Source of the DNA: Bradyrhizobium erythrophlei
GTDB taxonomy: Bacteria > Pseudomonadota > Alphaproteobacteria > Rhizobiales > Xanthobacteraceae
Direction: 5' to 3'
Assembly (NCBI RefSeq): GCF_900142985.1
Contig: NZ_LT670849.1
Location: forward strand, 2,294,001 to 2,358,000
DNA: 64,000 bases
Shown: in pieces, positions 1-9,526 of the stretch
Layout: every line of letters begins with the position of its first letter
Numbering within the stretch: the first letter of the stretch is position 1
Notes under the pieces: model-generated
What the model was told of the DNA's origin: nothing
Seen by the model: the letters and a program-made list of their open reading frames with translations, nothing else
Databases searched by the model: none
Made by a program: the position numbers and the translations under genes

Positions 1-297
1 GACCAATTTGAGCTGAGCTTCGCCGATCAGGCCTGCCTGGAAGCGATCACCTACCTGATCGGGCACGAGTACGAACGGAGCAACAGGCCGCTGTCGGAAA
101 TGGCTCAGGCGTATGTCAGAAGGTGCAACGGCCACCCGAACAAGGCCGCGTGCGAAATTGCATCACAGGCCATGGTGCGGGAATGCGGCAAGACTCCGTT
201 TACATGCGGCTCCGACACCGCGGACTATAAGAAGCCCGTCATCATGCCGGAACATCCGCTGCTGGTGAGGCCGGACTACGCGCTTCCGCGGAAATAG
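1..297 (+). CDS. Hypothetical protein, 5' end outside window
   Basis: The reading frame is open from base 1 to the TAG at 295-297, so this is the C-terminal 98 residues of a longer protein; the ATG at 100 is probably internal. The visible part has cysteines in ACLEA, RRCNGH, AACEI and RECGKTPFTCGSD, a spacing that could suit disulphides in an exported protein. It ends in a proline-rich, charged tail. I do not recognise the family and see no catalytic motif. It is convergent with the chemoreceptor gene, with only 38 bases between them and no obvious terminator. Confidence 0.55.
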   Translation, partial: DQFELSFADQACLEAITYLIGHEYERSNRPLSEMAQAYVRRCNGHPNKAACEIASQAMVRECGKTPFTCGSDTADYKKPVIMPEHPLLVRPDYALPRK

Positions 298-335
298 CGA
301 CTTCAGAACACAGCCGCGCGCCGTATATACCCAGA

Positions 336-2339
336 TCAGGCGGCCTTCACGTCCTCGACAAAGCCGATGACGGCCTGCCAGAGCCGGTCGGCCTGACCGG
401 ACAACTCGTTGGAGTTCTCCAATGCAATCCGGGCATGCTCGTCGGTTTCGGCGGCGGCCTGAAGGACGCCCGCGATATTGCTCGACACCTCGTCGGTGCC
501 GGCCGCGGCCTGCTGGACGTTGCGCGCGATCTCGGCCGTGGCAGCGCCCTGCTCCTCGACCGCGCTCGCAGTCGTGGTCGCGATCTGGTTGATTTCCATG
601 ATGATGGATTCGATGCCCTTGATGGCGGTGGCGGCCTGCTTGGTCTCGCCCTGGATCGACGAGATCTGCGCTGCGATATCCTCGGTCGCGCGCGCCGTCT
701 GGGCGGCGAGGTTTTTGACTTCCGAAGCGACGACCGCAAAGCCGCGGCCGGCGTCGCCCGCACGCGCGGCCTCGATCGTCGCGTTGAGCGCCAACAGATT
801 GGTCTGCGAGGCAATGGAGTTGATCAGGTTGATCACCTCGCCGATGCGAACGGCGGCCTGCGACAGGCCTTCCATCGTGGCCGTGGTCTGGCTCGCCTGG
901 TCGGCGGCGCGGCGCGCGACGTTCGCCGAGCTTTGCGCCTGCTGACCGATCTCGCGGATCGAGGCCGACAATTCCTCGGCCGCAGAGGCGACCGTCTGAA
1001 CATTGGCGGACGCCTGCCCGGACGCGGTCGCCACCGTGCTCGACTGCGACTTGGTCCGTTCGGCCGCGCCACTCATGGTGGCCGCGCCATCGTGCATGCG
1101 TTGCGCCGACTGTTTCACGGCGTCCGCAATATCCTTGACCGCGCGCTCGAGCCGCGCGGCCAATTCTCTCAGGCCCGCCTTGCGATCCTGCTCGGTCTGC
1201 GCCGCGAGACGGTGCTTCTCGGTCTCGACCTCGGCCATGCGGATGGCGTTGTCCTTGAAGATGCTGACGGCGCGCGCCATGTTGCCGATCTGGTCACCCC
1301 GCCCGGCGCCTTCGATTTCGACGCTCAGATCCCCGTCGGCGAGTTGCGACATCGTTCGGGTCATCCGCTTGATCAGGGTCGAGATCGACACCGTGATGAG
1401 ACCGGCCAGGATAATGGCCAGCACGCCGACCGTTACCGCCGCAATCGAGCCTGCCGTCGAGGCCTCCTCGGCAATTCGCGCGGCGGTCGACACGGCTTCG
1501 CTGCGGCTGGCCTGATAGTCATTGCGGAGAGATTCTGCGTCGTCACCGAGCTTGATGCCGGTTTTGACCAGAGCCGCAAACGTCTGCTCCGTCGAGGCCG
1601 CCGTGCTGACGAGCTGATCGGAAGAAGCCAGCATCTTTTCGGCCTGCGCCGGCAATGCGGCGATGATCTTCGCCAGCGCCGGATCGGCCGGAGGCGAAGC
1701 CTTCACGGCGGCCAGTTCCCTACCGACCCGTTCGCGTTCCGTCGCGATGATATCGAGATCACCGGCCGACGGCGTTGCCATGTAACGATAGACGACAGTG
1801 CGAAGCGCCTGGATCGCCTGTTCGAGCCGTTGCGCCGGTGGAAGCGACGCTTCATTGGCGGCGCCAAGCTCAAGCGTCGCGGTCGTCAGCGTGTTGGTGA
1901 GCCGGATGCCGCTGGCGTTGATGCCGCCAAGCGCGGCCTGGCGCTTCTTGATTTCTTCATCCAGCTTGCCGAATGCAGCATGGTAATCGGAAAGGCCGGT
2001 GCGCAGCACATCGCCGCGCGGGCCGACGACTTCGCGGACCTTGTCGATCGACTTGTCGAGCGGCTCGAACGCCGCGAGCGCCTTTGCCCGATCCGTCGCC
2101 GCGCCGGAACGGACATAATCGACGATGACACGCCGCAGCAGCAGAAGTTCGCGGCCAAAATTGCTGACGGTGTCGGTCGCCACCGAGGCACGCTCGATGT
2201 GAGCGACATTGTCCCGCACGTCGCGGATCCGAAGATTGTAGAAAACGGAGGTGCCGGCACTCAGCACGATCAGGAGCCCAAAGCCGCCGATCAGGCGGCC
2301 ATTGAGGCTGATCCGGTTCGCGACAGATAATAAGGACAT
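336..2339 (-). CDS. Methyl-accepting chemotaxis protein with large helical periplasmic domain
   Basis: Chemoreceptor of 667 residues using the ATG at 2339. TM1 is about residues 15-34, the periplasmic region about 35-296, TM2 about 297-320, followed by a HAMP linker ([20 protein letters not shown]) and a long methylation/signalling coiled coil. The conserved hairpin tip [20 protein letters not shown] is present. The periplasmic part is about 260 residues, rich in Ala/Leu/Glu/Arg and apparently all helical, which fits the size of helical bimodular (HBM) sensor domains rather than 4HB, PAS or Cache domains; that assignment is inference. No C-terminal CheR/CheB pentapeptide is visible. The gene starts 10 bases after the stop of the TRAP binding-protein gene, so the two are very probably co-transcribed and the binding protein may be its ligand carrier. 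Confidence 0.93.
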   Translation of the reverse strand: MSLLSVANRISLNGRLIGGFGLLIVLSAGTSVFYNLRIRDVRDNVAHIERASVATDTVSNFGRELLLLRRVIVDYVRSGAATDRAKALAAFEPLDKSIDKVREVVGPRGDVLRTGLSDYHAAFGKLDEEIKKRQAALGGINASGIRLTNTLTTATLELGAANEASLPPAQRLEQAIQALRTVVYRYMATPSAGDLDIIATERERVGRELAAVKASPPADPALAKIIAALPAQAEKMLASSDQLVSTAASTEQTFAALVKTGIKLGDDAESLRNDYQASRSEAVSTAARIAEEASTAGSIAAVTVGVLAIILAGLITVSISTLIKRMTRTMSQLADGDLSVEIEGAGRGDQIGNMARAVSIFKDNAIRMAEVETEKHRLAAQTEQDRKAGLRELAARLERAVKDIADAVKQSAQRMHDGAATMSGAAERTKSQSSTVATASGQASANVQTVASAAEELSASIREIGQQAQSSANVARRAADQASQTTATMEGLSQAAVRIGEVINLINSIASQTNLLALNATIEAARAGDAGRGFAVVASEVKNLAAQTARATEDIAAQISSIQGETKQAATAIKGIESIIMEINQIATTTASAVEEQGAATAEIARNVQQAAAGTDEVSSNIAGVLQAAAETDEHARIALENSNELSGQADRLWQAVIGFVEDVKAA

Positions 2340-2349
2340 CGGTTTTGCC

Positions 2350-3357
2350 TCACTTGCCAAAAGCGCGGATAGCGTCGATCTTGTCTTTGCCAAACTGCTT
2401 CTGGAACTGGCTTTCAAGGCTGGCGAGAGAGGCGACGAAGGCAGGCCGGTCGATATCCTCGACCACCTTCATGCCGCGGCGGCGAAGCTCCTCGAGGCCG
2501 TTCTTTTCGGCCCGATCGACATAGACCCGGCTCGCTTTGCTGCCGACGACGCCGGCGAGACGCAGCGCCTGCTGATCTTCCAGCGTGAGGCGCTCGAAAA
2601 CCCGCTTCGAGATCAGGAAGGCCGCCGGCGAATAAACATGCCCGGTGAGGCACAGGTAGCGCTGGACCTTGTCGAAATTCGCCGCAAGGACGGTCGGGAT
2701 CGGGTTTTCCTCGGCCTGGAAAGCGCCGGAAGACAGCGCCGAGTAGAGATCGGGGAAAGGCAGCGGGCCCGCATCGGCGCCAAACGCCTTGAAGCTTGCC
2801 ACCATCACCTCGGATTGCGGCACGCGCAGCTTGAGGTTTTTGAGATCTTCCGGCCGATGTACCGCGCGGTCGGAGGTTGTCAGATGGCGAAGACCGTTTT
2901 CGCCCCAGGCGAGCCCGATGATGCCCTTCGGCTCGACCCGCGCCAGCGCCGCCTTGCCGATGTCGCTGTCCAACACGGCGCGGGCGTGGGCCACGTCGCG
3001 AAACAAGAACGGGATATCGAAGATGCTGAGTTCGGGTTCGATGGCGGCAAAGACCGCGGAAGACGCGAACGTCATCTCGAGCGTACCGGCGGCAACGTCC
3101 TGGCACATTTCCAGCTCGCCGCCCGTTTCGCCCGCGGGATACAACTCGACCCTCAGCCGGCCGCCGCAATTGCGCTCGACATAGGTGGCCAATTCCAGCG
3201 CGCCGGCGCCGAACTGGGAATCCCGGGGATTGGTGAAGCCGAGCCGCAAGACCTGCGGCTGGACCGTCGAATAAGCCCGCCGGGTCGAAAGCCCCGGCAT
3301 CATGGCGGCCGCAGCGGCACCGGCAAGGAAATGCCGTCTGGATGTTCTGTTACGCAT
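2350..3357 (-). CDS. TRAP transporter substrate-binding protein, DctP family (no permease nearby)
   Basis: Periplasmic solute receptor of 335 residues. The start at 3357 is chosen because it begins a twin-arginine-type leader ([14 protein letters not shown]); an upstream in-frame ATG at 3402 only adds residues before it. DctP hallmarks include [19 protein letters not shown] and [14 protein letters not shown], the latter carrying the arginine that clamps the ligand carboxylate in this family. TRAP transporters need DctQ and DctM membrane subunits, and neither is in this window; instead the next gene, 10 bases downstream, is a chemoreceptor. I infer a sensory rather than transport role. The ligand is unknown, probably an organic acid. 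Confidence 0.9.
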   Translation of the reverse strand: MRNRTSRRHFLAGAAAAAMMPGLSTRRAYSTVQPQVLRLGFTNPRDSQFGAGALELATYVERNCGGRLRVELYPAGETGGELEMCQDVAAGTLEMTFASSAVFAAIEPELSIFDIPFLFRDVAHARAVLDSDIGKAALARVEPKGIIGLAWGENGLRHLTTSDRAVHRPEDLKNLKLRVPQSEVMVASFKAFGADAGPLPFPDLYSALSSGAFQAEENPIPTVLAANFDKVQRYLCLTGHVYSPAAFLISKRVFERLTLEDQQALRLAGVVGSKASRVYVDRAEKNGLEELRRRGMKVVEDIDRPAFVASLASLESQFQKQFGKDKIDAIRAFGK

Positions 3358-3590
3358 GTCTTTCCCCGCGGCCCAACGCGAGGCGTAATAGACGGCAAAC
3401 ACAGTAAAAAAACTGATAATGCGGGCGGCGGAGGGCCGCTATTCGACGTCCGCTGTGCTTCAAACGTCTATTAAAGTGACAACTTTCTGATTTTCAGAAG
3501 CGCCCCAATATGAAACTGCCCGAAAAGGCGAGGCTATTTTTGAACACATTCTCCGGTTGATCATTGCCGTCGCTTGGAAGAGGCGGACCG

Positions 3591-4310
3591 ATGCGAAGCG
3601 TCATTTTGGGAGGGTACGTCACGCTTTTCATTGCGCTATTTTTTCACGGCACGCCGGCGACTGCGGTGGTTGGCGGTGATCCGATTGACAACACCCTGCA
3701 GCAATACACGGTGGCCGTCGGGGGCACGAAAGGTCGTTGTACCGGCGTGGTGCTGGTGCAGAACATCGTTCTCACGGCCGCGCATTGTACGCAGGACTCT
3801 CAGAACCTGTGGGTCGGCGGCCATCGCGGCTGGGGCGATCTCTCGAATCCGCCGGTGGGGTTAAGCCCCGTTGTGGAAGTGATTCAGCATCCTGGCTATC
3901 GGGAGAAACCGGGTTGGCCCGACCTTGCGCTGCTCAAACTCGAGAAGCCGCTGCCCGACCGATTCATTCCGGCCTATTTTGGTGGGTACACGCCCCACAA
4001 CGGGGACGGTCTTATTGCCGCCGGTTACGGCGAAGGCTTTGCCAATGATCCGACCGGGGGCACCCTCCTGCGCATGGTGCTGCTGCGCGTTTCCATCGGC
4101 ACCTCAGGCTACCTGACCCTGGTCAGCCCAGGCGAAGCGGACGCGGGGTCGGGCCGTGGTGATTCCGGCGGGCCGGTTTTCGCCTATCGCGGAATGCATG
4201 CGCTGGTCGGAATCGTCGTCGGCCATGTTTCAAACGCGACAATGGCGGTCGCCATCGCACCATATTACGTGTGGATCAAAGACACGATCGAGAAGCTCAA
4301 CTCACACTAG
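3591..4310 (+). CDS. Secreted trypsin-like serine protease (S1 family)
   Basis: Exported chymotrypsin-fold protease of 239 residues. The ATG at 3591 has a purine-rich GGAAGAGGCGG stretch just upstream; a TTG at 3564 would add nine residues. A signal peptide (VILGGYVTLFIALFFHG) ends near ATA, and VVGG follows directly, resembling the IVGG neo-N-terminus of active trypsins, so signal cleavage alone might create the mature enzyme. The triad is complete: His in LTAAHC, Asp in PDLALLKL, Ser in GRGDSGGPVF. The substrate is unknown. The gene stands alone and ends 2 bases from the convergent hslO stop. Confidence 0.9.
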   Translation: MRSVILGGYVTLFIALFFHGTPATAVVGGDPIDNTLQQYTVAVGGTKGRCTGVVLVQNIVLTAAHCTQDSQNLWVGGHRGWGDLSNPPVGLSPVVEVIQHPGYREKPGWPDLALLKLEKPLPDRFIPAYFGGYTPHNGDGLIAAGYGEGFANDPTGGTLLRMVLLRVSIGTSGYLTLVSPGEADAGSGRGDSGGPVFAYRGMHALVGIVVGHVSNATMAVAIAPYYVWIKDTIEKLNSH

Positions 4311-4312
4311 AG

Positions 4313-5326
4313 TTACGCGGCGCCCTCTTCCACGCCGGCTTCCTGCGGCGTGAACTGATAGACCGACGAGCAGAATTCGCAGGTCACGACGACCTTGCCG
4401 TCCTTCACCATCGCGGCGCGGTCTTCCGCCGCAAAGCTCTTGAGCATGGCGGAGACCGCATCGCGCGAGCACGAGCATTGCGCACGCAGCGCCAGCGGCG
4501 AGAACACCCGCACGCCGCGTTCGTGAAACAGCCGATACAATAGCCGCTCGCCCGACAACGCCGGATCGATCAGTTCGACATCCTCGACGGTTGCGATCAA
4601 CGACTGACCCTCGACCCAGGCGTCGTCCTCGGCAACGGTGTGCGTAGCCGTGCCCTCCGGCGCGTCGCCGGGATGGAGATCGGCCTGCCGCGCGCGCTCC
4701 GGTGCTTTCGGCAAAAACTGCAACAGCATGCCGCCACCGCGCCAGCGCCGCCGCGCACCGCCTTCGCCGCCACGCCACTCCTCGCCGACTGCAAGCCGCA
4801 CCCGCGTTGGAATCTGTTCAGAGCGCAGGAAGTATTCATGCGCGGCGTCCTCCAGGCTGCCACCCTGAAGCGCGACCAGGCCCTGGTAGCGGCTCATCTC
4901 CGGTCCCTGATCGATCGTCATCGCCAGATGGCCCTTGCCGAGCAGCTGGCCGGAGGTCTGTCCGTCCCTGATCTGGCCGGCATCGAAGCGCGCATAGGCG
5001 CGCAGGCGATCGGGTGCCTGAAAGTCGACGATCAGAAACGACACCGGGCCGTCGGTCTGGGTTTGCAGAATGAAGCGGCCGTCAAATTTGAGCGACGAGC
5101 CAAGCAACGTCGTCAGCACAATCGCTTCGCCGAGCAGCTTCGCCACCGGCGTCGGGTAGTTGTGCTTGGCGAGGAGATCGTCGAGCCCGGGGCCGAGCCG
5201 GGTCAGCCTTCCGCGCAGATCGAGCGAAGCCACCTCGAACGGCAGCACCGCGTCGTCAACCGGCACATGCGAGGGCGCGCGAACCGGCGTTTCTTTCAGT
5301 TTGATGTCGGGGGAATTGGAGGTCAT
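4313..5326 (-). CDS. hslO: Hsp33 redox-regulated molecular chaperone
   Basis: Cytosolic holdase chaperone of 337 residues, activated when oxidation releases zinc from C-terminal cysteines. The start is the ATG at 5326 (MTSNSPDIKL); the longer open frame upstream runs through an intergenic repeat and is not coding. The C-terminal zinc site is visible as QCSCSRD and VTCEFCSSVY (CxC and CxxC). The core fold includes GPVSFLIVDFQAPDRLRAYA and GKGHLAMTIDQG. Bradyrhizobiaceae usually carry it close to argF, as here (argF lies about 230 bases upstream, separated by a repeat). A short Arg/Gly-rich insert (GGEGGARRRWRGGG) sits in the middle of the protein. Confidence 0.95.
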   Translation of the reverse strand: MTSNSPDIKLKETPVRAPSHVPVDDAVLPFEVASLDLRGRLTRLGPGLDDLLAKHNYPTPVAKLLGEAIVLTTLLGSSLKFDGRFILQTQTDGPVSFLIVDFQAPDRLRAYARFDAGQIRDGQTSGQLLGKGHLAMTIDQGPEMSRYQGLVALQGGSLEDAAHEYFLRSEQIPTRVRLAVGEEWRGGEGGARRRWRGGGMLLQFLPKAPERARQADLHPGDAPEGTATHTVAEDDAWVEGQSLIATVEDVELIDPALSGERLLYRLFHERGVRVFSPLALRAQCSCSRDAVSAMLKSFAAEDRAAMVKDGKVVVTCEFCSSVYQFTPQEAGVEEGAA

Positions 5327-5398
5327 GGCGCTTATCTGGGGTCGGATGGTGCAGAAAGAAAGGGGAATTAGCGAAGCGAATTCGTGCCACAGGCATGT

Positions 5399-5556
5399 TC
5401 TTATCCCTCCCCCTTGTGGGGAGGGTGACACGCAGCGAGCAAAGCGAGCGGCGTGTCGGGTGGGGGTAAAGCGAAGCGCAGCGTTTCCGTTAGCACCCCC
5501 ACCCCGCCCACGCTCCGCGTGGCCGACCCTCCCCACAAGGGGGAGGGATAAGGAGC
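5399..5556. repeat. Intergenic inverted-repeat element, family A
   Basis: The left end (about 5401-5426) and right end (about 5528-5553) are near-perfect inverted copies of a TTATCCCTCCCCCTTGTGGG-type sequence, each arm also being a small hairpin of its own (CCCTCCCC / GGGGAGGG). The 100-base middle contains a second GC-rich symmetry (GGGTGGGGGT / CACCCCCACCCC). It occupies almost the whole space between argF and hslO. A shorter, decayed relative lies at 35696-35818. It looks like a non-autonomous REP/MITE-type element; no target duplication was identified. Confidence 0.8.
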
Positions 5557-5558
5557 AG

Positions 5559-6497
5559 CTACCCTACCGCCTGAAGGCACCAGGCCAGAATGCCCTTTTG
5601 CACGTGAAGGCGGTTTTCGGCCTCGTCGAACACCACCGATTGCGGACCGTCGATAACCTCGTCGGTCACCTCGTCGCCGCGATGGGCGGGCAGGCAGTGC
5701 ATGAACAGCGCATCGGGCTTTGCAAGCCGCATCAGCCGCGCATTGACCTGATAGGGCCGCAGCAGGTTGTGGCGATGCTCGCCGTCCTTGTCGCCCATCG
5801 AGAACCAGGTGTCGGTGACCACGCAATCGGCGCCGCGCACGGCAGCTTCGGGATCGTTGCCCAGCACGATCGGCGCCTGCGTCGCCTTAATCCAGTCGCG
5901 CATCACCTTGTTGGGCGCAAGCTGCGGCGGCGTCGCGACGTTCAGATTGAACTTGAAACGTTCGGCAGCATGCGCCCAGGAAGCGAGCACGTTGTTGTCG
6001 TCGCCGCTCCAGGCCACGGTGCGGCCCTGGATCGGCCCGCGATGTTCCTCGAACGTCATCACGTCCGCCATCACCTGGCAGGGGTGGGAACGCCGCGTCA
6101 GCCCGTTGATGACGGGCACGGTGGCGTATTGGGCGAGTTCGAGCAACGCGTCGTGATTAAGAATCCGGATCATGATGATGTCGACATAGCGCGACAACAC
6201 GCGCGCGGTGTCGGCGATGGTCTCGCCGCGGCCGAGCTGCATTTCCGCGCCCGTCAGCATGATCGCCTCGCCGCCGAGCTGGCGCATGCCGACATCGAAC
6301 GACACCCGCGTACGCGTCGAGGGCTTTTCGAAAATCATCGCCAGCGTCTTGCCGGTGAGCGGACGGTCGGCAGGCGCGCCGCCGGCCTTCTGCGCCTTCA
6401 GCTTCGCCTTCATGGCCGAACTCGCGGCCAGCACCTCGCGCAACTCGCCGAGCGGAAGCTCGTTGAGATCGAGAAAATGACGCAGCGTCTTGCTCAT
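5559..6497 (-). CDS. argF: Ornithine carbamoyltransferase
   Basis: Converts ornithine and carbamoyl phosphate to citrulline in arginine biosynthesis; cytosolic trimer. Length 312 residues, typical for the family. The carbamoyl-phosphate loop is [13 protein letters not shown], ornithine-side motifs include [23 protein letters not shown], and the catalytic cysteine is in [13 protein letters not shown]. The start ATG overlaps the argD stop by four bases (6494-6497), so argD-argF are translationally coupled. The gene ends just before repeat family A. Confidence 0.97.
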   Translation of the reverse strand: MSKTLRHFLDLNELPLGELREVLAASSAMKAKLKAQKAGGAPADRPLTGKTLAMIFEKPSTRTRVSFDVGMRQLGGEAIMLTGAEMQLGRGETIADTARVLSRYVDIIMIRILNHDALLELAQYATVPVINGLTRRSHPCQVMADVMTFEEHRGPIQGRTVAWSGDDNNVLASWAHAAERFKFNLNVATPPQLAPNKVMRDWIKATQAPIVLGNDPEAAVRGADCVVTDTWFSMGDKDGEHRHNLLRPYQVNARLMRLAKPDALFMHCLPAHRGDEVTDEVIDGPQSVVFDEAENRLHVQKGILAWCLQAVG

Positions 6498-7702
6498 CGC
6501 GCGGCCGCCTTTTCCCGGGCAGCCACCAGCGCGGTGCAGGCGCGCTCCAGGGACTGCACGGAGTGATCGATCTCGGCCTCCGAGACAATCAGCGGCGCGA
6601 GGAAACGCACCACGTTGTCGCCGGCGCCGACGGTGAGCAGCTTCGCGTCGCGCAATGCGTTGACGAGATCGCCGGACGGCACCACCGCCTTGACGCCGAT
6701 CAGGAGACCTTCGCCGCGCACCTCCGTCAGGATCGACGGGTAGCGATCGACCACGGAAGCAAGCTTCTGCTTCAACAGCAGCGACATCTTCTGCACATGG
6801 TCGAAGAAGCCTGGCGCGAGCATCACGTCGAGCACGGCATTCGCCGCGGCGACCGCCAAGGGATTGCCGCCGAAGGTCGAGCCGTGGGAGCCCGGCGCCA
6901 TGCCGGACGCGGCTTCTGCCGACGCCAGCACCGCGCCGATCGGAAAGCCGCCGCCAAGCGCCTTGGCCAATGACATCACATCGGGCGCGACGCCGACACG
7001 CTTATAGGCAAAGAGTTCGCCGGTGCGTCCCATGCCGGTCTGAACTTCATCGAAGGCGAGCAGTATTCCGTGCTCGTCGCATAGCGCGCGCAGCGGCTTG
7101 ATGAAGGCGGGCGATGCCGAACGCACGCCGCCTTCGCCCTGCACCAGTTCGATCAGGATGCCGGCGGTGTGCGGGCCGATCGCCTTCTTGACGGCTTCGA
7201 GATCGCCATGCGGCACCTGGTCGAAACCGTCGACCGGCGGGCCGAAGCCCTCGAGATATTTCGTCGTGCCGGTTGCGGCGAGCGTCGCCAACGTCCGGCC
7301 ATGGAAAGCGCCTTCGAAGGTGACGATGCGATAGCGTTCGGGATGGCCCTTGGAGAAATGATAGTGGCGCACGAGCTTGATGACGCCCTCCATCGCCTCC
7401 GCGCCGGAATTGCAGAAGAAGACGTAGTCCGCAAAGCTCTGCTCGCAGAGCCGCGCGGCGAGACGCTCGCCATCGGGACTCCTGAACAGGTTCGACATGT
7501 GCCAGAGTTTCGTCGCCTGCTCCTGCAACGCGGCGACCAGGTGCGGGTGCGCGTGTCCGAGCGCGTTCACCGCGACGCCCGAGGTGAAATCGAGATAGCG
7601 CTCGCCGTTGGTTGCGTATAGCCAACAGCCCTCGCCGCGCTCGAAGGCGAGATCGACCCTGGCGAATACCGGAAGCAGATGCGACGTCGCGCTCTTGTTC
7701 AT
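6494..7702 (-). CDS. argD: Acetylornithine (and succinyl-diaminopimelate) aminotransferase
   Basis: PLP-dependent class III aminotransferase of 402 residues acting one step before ornithine. The start is the ATG at 7702 ([13 protein letters not shown]); an upstream in-frame extension to 7756 lacks family similarity. Recognisable motifs: [33 protein letters not shown] (phosphate-binding loop), [14 protein letters not shown] (Asp to the pyridine nitrogen), and the Schiff-base lysine in [14 protein letters not shown]. First gene of an argDF operon. Its leader carries a strong hairpin (7808-7832). Confidence 0.96.
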   Translation of the reverse strand: MNKSATSHLLPVFARVDLAFERGEGCWLYATNGERYLDFTSGVAVNALGHAHPHLVAALQEQATKLWHMSNLFRSPDGERLAARLCEQSFADYVFFCNSGAEAMEGVIKLVRHYHFSKGHPERYRIVTFEGAFHGRTLATLAATGTTKYLEGFGPPVDGFDQVPHGDLEAVKKAIGPHTAGILIELVQGEGGVRSASPAFIKPLRALCDEHGILLAFDEVQTGMGRTGELFAYKRVGVAPDVMSLAKALGGGFPIGAVLASAEAASGMAPGSHGSTFGGNPLAVAAANAVLDVMLAPGFFDHVQKMSLLLKQKLASVVDRYPSILTEVRGEGLLIGVKAVVPSGDLVNALRDAKLLTVGAGDNVVRFLAPLIVSEAEIDHSVQSLERACTALVAAREKAAAR

Positions 7703-8173
7703 GGCTACACTTGCGTTAGAGGTGGCCGTTCTTTGCGCGCATTGGCGCGGTCGCAAGTTACGGCCAGACGTGGACGATCAGAGTGGCGACCAGCGGTCGA
7801 AACGGAACGTGCCGCCTTTTCGGGGCGGCACGTGGCAGGTATTTTAGGCCTGCCGCGAACTGTGTCAACGGATTGCCCGTAAAACTGCGGTCTCCGGCGC
7901 GCAACACAATCGTTAAAAACGGTGGAACATGTGGACGCACTTGCGTCGACTCTTGCGCCGGAGTCACGCCATATTGTAGCGTCTCAGACGTCGGATACGA
8001 CATCTCGTGCGGTAGGTTCGGCTCCTCTAAGTCGTCAGTAGTTGAGTAACGTTCGGGCGCGCTCATTTCGCGCCCGGCGAGGGCTAAGGGATTCTGCCGG
8101 AAGGGATTTTTGAGACGATTGGCACCGCAGCGCTGCCCGCAACAGGCCGGCGCGACGCGAAGGAAAGAGTGCG
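7703..8173. promoter_or_regulatory. Divergent argD / gcrA intergenic region with GANTC cluster and leader hairpin
   Basis: A 471-base gene-free stretch between divergently transcribed argD and gcrA. A perfect 9-bp hairpin (arms 7808-7816 and 7824-7832, loop TTTTCGG) lies in the argD leader. Three GANTC sites, the CcrM methylation target, cluster on the gcrA side: GACTC 7948-7952, GAGTC 7961-7965 and GATTC 8090-8094. In Caulobacter, gcrA expression depends on GANTC methylation, so these are candidate cell-cycle control sites. No ORF here looks coding. Confidence 0.6.
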
Positions 8174-8683
8174 ATGACGGTATTGACATGGTCTGACGAT
8201 CGCGTCGAACAACTGAAGAAGCTCTGGGAAGCGGGCCTCTCGGCGAGCCAGATCGCCGCCGAACTCGGAAATGTGACGCGGAATGCGGTAATCGGCAAAG
8301 TGCACCGGCTTGGGCTTTCCGGACGCGCCAAGAGCCCCTCTTCGGCCGCACCGCGCCCGCGCAAGGCGCGCCCCGCGCAACATATGATGCGGGTCTCGCG
8401 TCCGGTGTCGCGCGGCAACACGGCGCTCGCGCATGCTTTCGAGGTCGAACTCGAGCCGGATCCGATCGCCTATGACAATGTGGTGCCGATGAGCCAGCGG
8501 CTGTCGCTGCTTGAATTGAACGAGGCCACCTGTCACTGGCCGGTCGGCGATCCCTCGAGCCCGGAGTTCTTCTTCTGCGGCGGCAAAGCGCTGAACAGCC
8601 TGCCCTATTGCGCGCATCATTCGCGCATCGCCTATCAGCCGACCGGCGACCGGCGTCGTCAAGCGCCGAAGACGACGCGGTAA
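8174..8683 (+). CDS. gcrA: GcrA cell cycle regulator
   Basis: Alphaproteobacterial sigma70-associated regulator that binds CcrM-methylated GANTC promoters. Length 169 residues, typical. The N-terminal helix-turn-helix is unmistakable: TWSDDRVEQLKKLWEAGLSA and NAVIGKVHRLGLSGR. A basic low-complexity linker (about residues 55-75) leads to the conserved C-terminal RNA polymerase sigma-binding module with TCHWPVGDP, FFFCGGKAL and YCAHHSRIAY. The ATG at 8174 follows GAAGGAAAGAG. It is monocistronic, ending in a strong bidirectional terminator. Confidence 0.97.
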   Translation: MTVLTWSDDRVEQLKKLWEAGLSASQIAAELGNVTRNAVIGKVHRLGLSGRAKSPSSAAPRPRKARPAQHMMRVSRPVSRGNTALAHAFEVELEPDPIAYDNVVPMSQRLSLLELNEATCHWPVGDPSSPEFFFCGGKALNSLPYCAHHSRIAYQPTGDRRRQAPKTTR

Positions 8684-8704
8684 TTGCAAGCTTCATCGAA
8701 CGCG

Positions 8705-8735
8705 AAAAGAGCGCGCCTTGGGCGCGCTCTTTTTT
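8705..8735. terminator. Bidirectional rho-independent terminator between gcrA and phoB
   Basis: An 11-bp perfect stem (AAGAGCGCGCC 8707-8717, loop TTG, GGCGCGCTCTT 8721-8731) is flanked by A's on the left and T's on the right. It can therefore terminate gcrA on the plus strand and phoB on the minus strand. Confidence 0.9.
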
Positions 8736-8762
8736 ATGACCGGGTCATACTCCGCGAAAGGC

Positions 8763-9464
8763 TTATTCGACCTTCGCGAAGCGATCGTCGAGCGCGTAGC
8801 CCGCGCCGCGCACGGTGCGGATCGGGTCCTGCTCGCGGCCCGGATTGAGCAGCTTGCGCAGGCGGCCGATATGCACGTCGACCGTGCGCTCGTCGATATA
8901 GATGTCGCGGCCCCAGACGCTGTCGAGCAGTTGCTCGCGTGAGAACACGCGGCCCGGATGCTCCAGGAAGAATTCGAGCAACCGGTATTCGGTCGGCCCG
9001 AGATCGACCGGACGGCCGGAGCGGGCGACACGGCGCTTCTCGCGATCCAATTCGATATCGCCATAGGTGAGCACGGTGGCGAGACGCTCCGGGCTTGCAC
9101 GGCGCAACAGACCACGAACCCGCGCCAGCAATTCCGGAACCGAGAACGGCTTGACGATGTAATCGTCGGCGCCGGTCGCAAGTCCCCTCACCCGTTCGCT
9201 TTCCTCGCCGCGCGCGGTCAGCATGATGATCGGAAGCTGTTTGGTTTCGGGCCGGGCCCGCAAGCGGCGGCATAATTCGATGCCGGAGAGTCCCGGCAGC
9301 ATCCAGTCCAGCACGATCAGATCGGGAACCCGCTCCTTCAGGCGGGTATCGGCGTCGTCGCCCCGTCCGACCGTTTCGACGTCATATCCTTCGGCGTCGA
9401 GGTTATAGCGCAACAGCGTTGTCAACGCTTCCTCGTCTTCCACCACCAGAATGCGTGCGCTCAT
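8763..9464 (-). CDS. phoB: Phosphate regulon response regulator PhoB
   Basis: OmpR-family transcription factor of 233 residues that binds Pho boxes after phosphorylation by PhoR. The receiver domain shows acidic residues in VVEDEEAL, phospho-acceptor Asp in LIVLDWMLPGLSG, Thr in IIMLTARGEE and Lys in DDYIVKPF. The winged-helix domain includes LGPTEYRLLEFFLEHPGRVF and VDVHIGRLRKLL. It is the last gene of the pho/pst cluster, 62 bases after phoU. Confidence 0.97.
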   Translation of the reverse strand: MSARILVVEDEEALTTLLRYNLDAEGYDVETVGRGDDADTRLKERVPDLIVLDWMLPGLSGIELCRRLRARPETKQLPIIMLTARGEESERVRGLATGADDYIVKPFSVPELLARVRGLLRRASPERLATVLTYGDIELDREKRRVARSGRPVDLGPTEYRLLEFFLEHPGRVFSREQLLDSVWGRDIYIDERTVDVHIGRLRKLLNPGREQDPIRTVRGAGYALDDRFAKVE

Positions 9465-9526
9465 GTGCTTAGCCTTCTTTCGTCTTTGAAATGTGAGCTA
9501 GGTGCGATTGCCCCGGACAGCAAAGA

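Noticed and set aside
435..2330. Long plus-strand ORF (631 codons) opposite the chemoreceptor
   Set aside because: Arg/Gly/Asp-rich low-complexity translation with no family motifs; it is the antisense shadow of a GC-rich gene.
5160..6566. Plus-strand ORF of 468 codons across hslO, the repeat and argF
   Set aside because: Spans two real minus-strand genes and an intergenic element; no recognisable domain.
7758..8696. Minus-strand ORF of 312 codons across gcrA and its promoter
   Set aside because: Low-complexity Arg-rich product, covers a known gene and its GANTC-bearing promoter.
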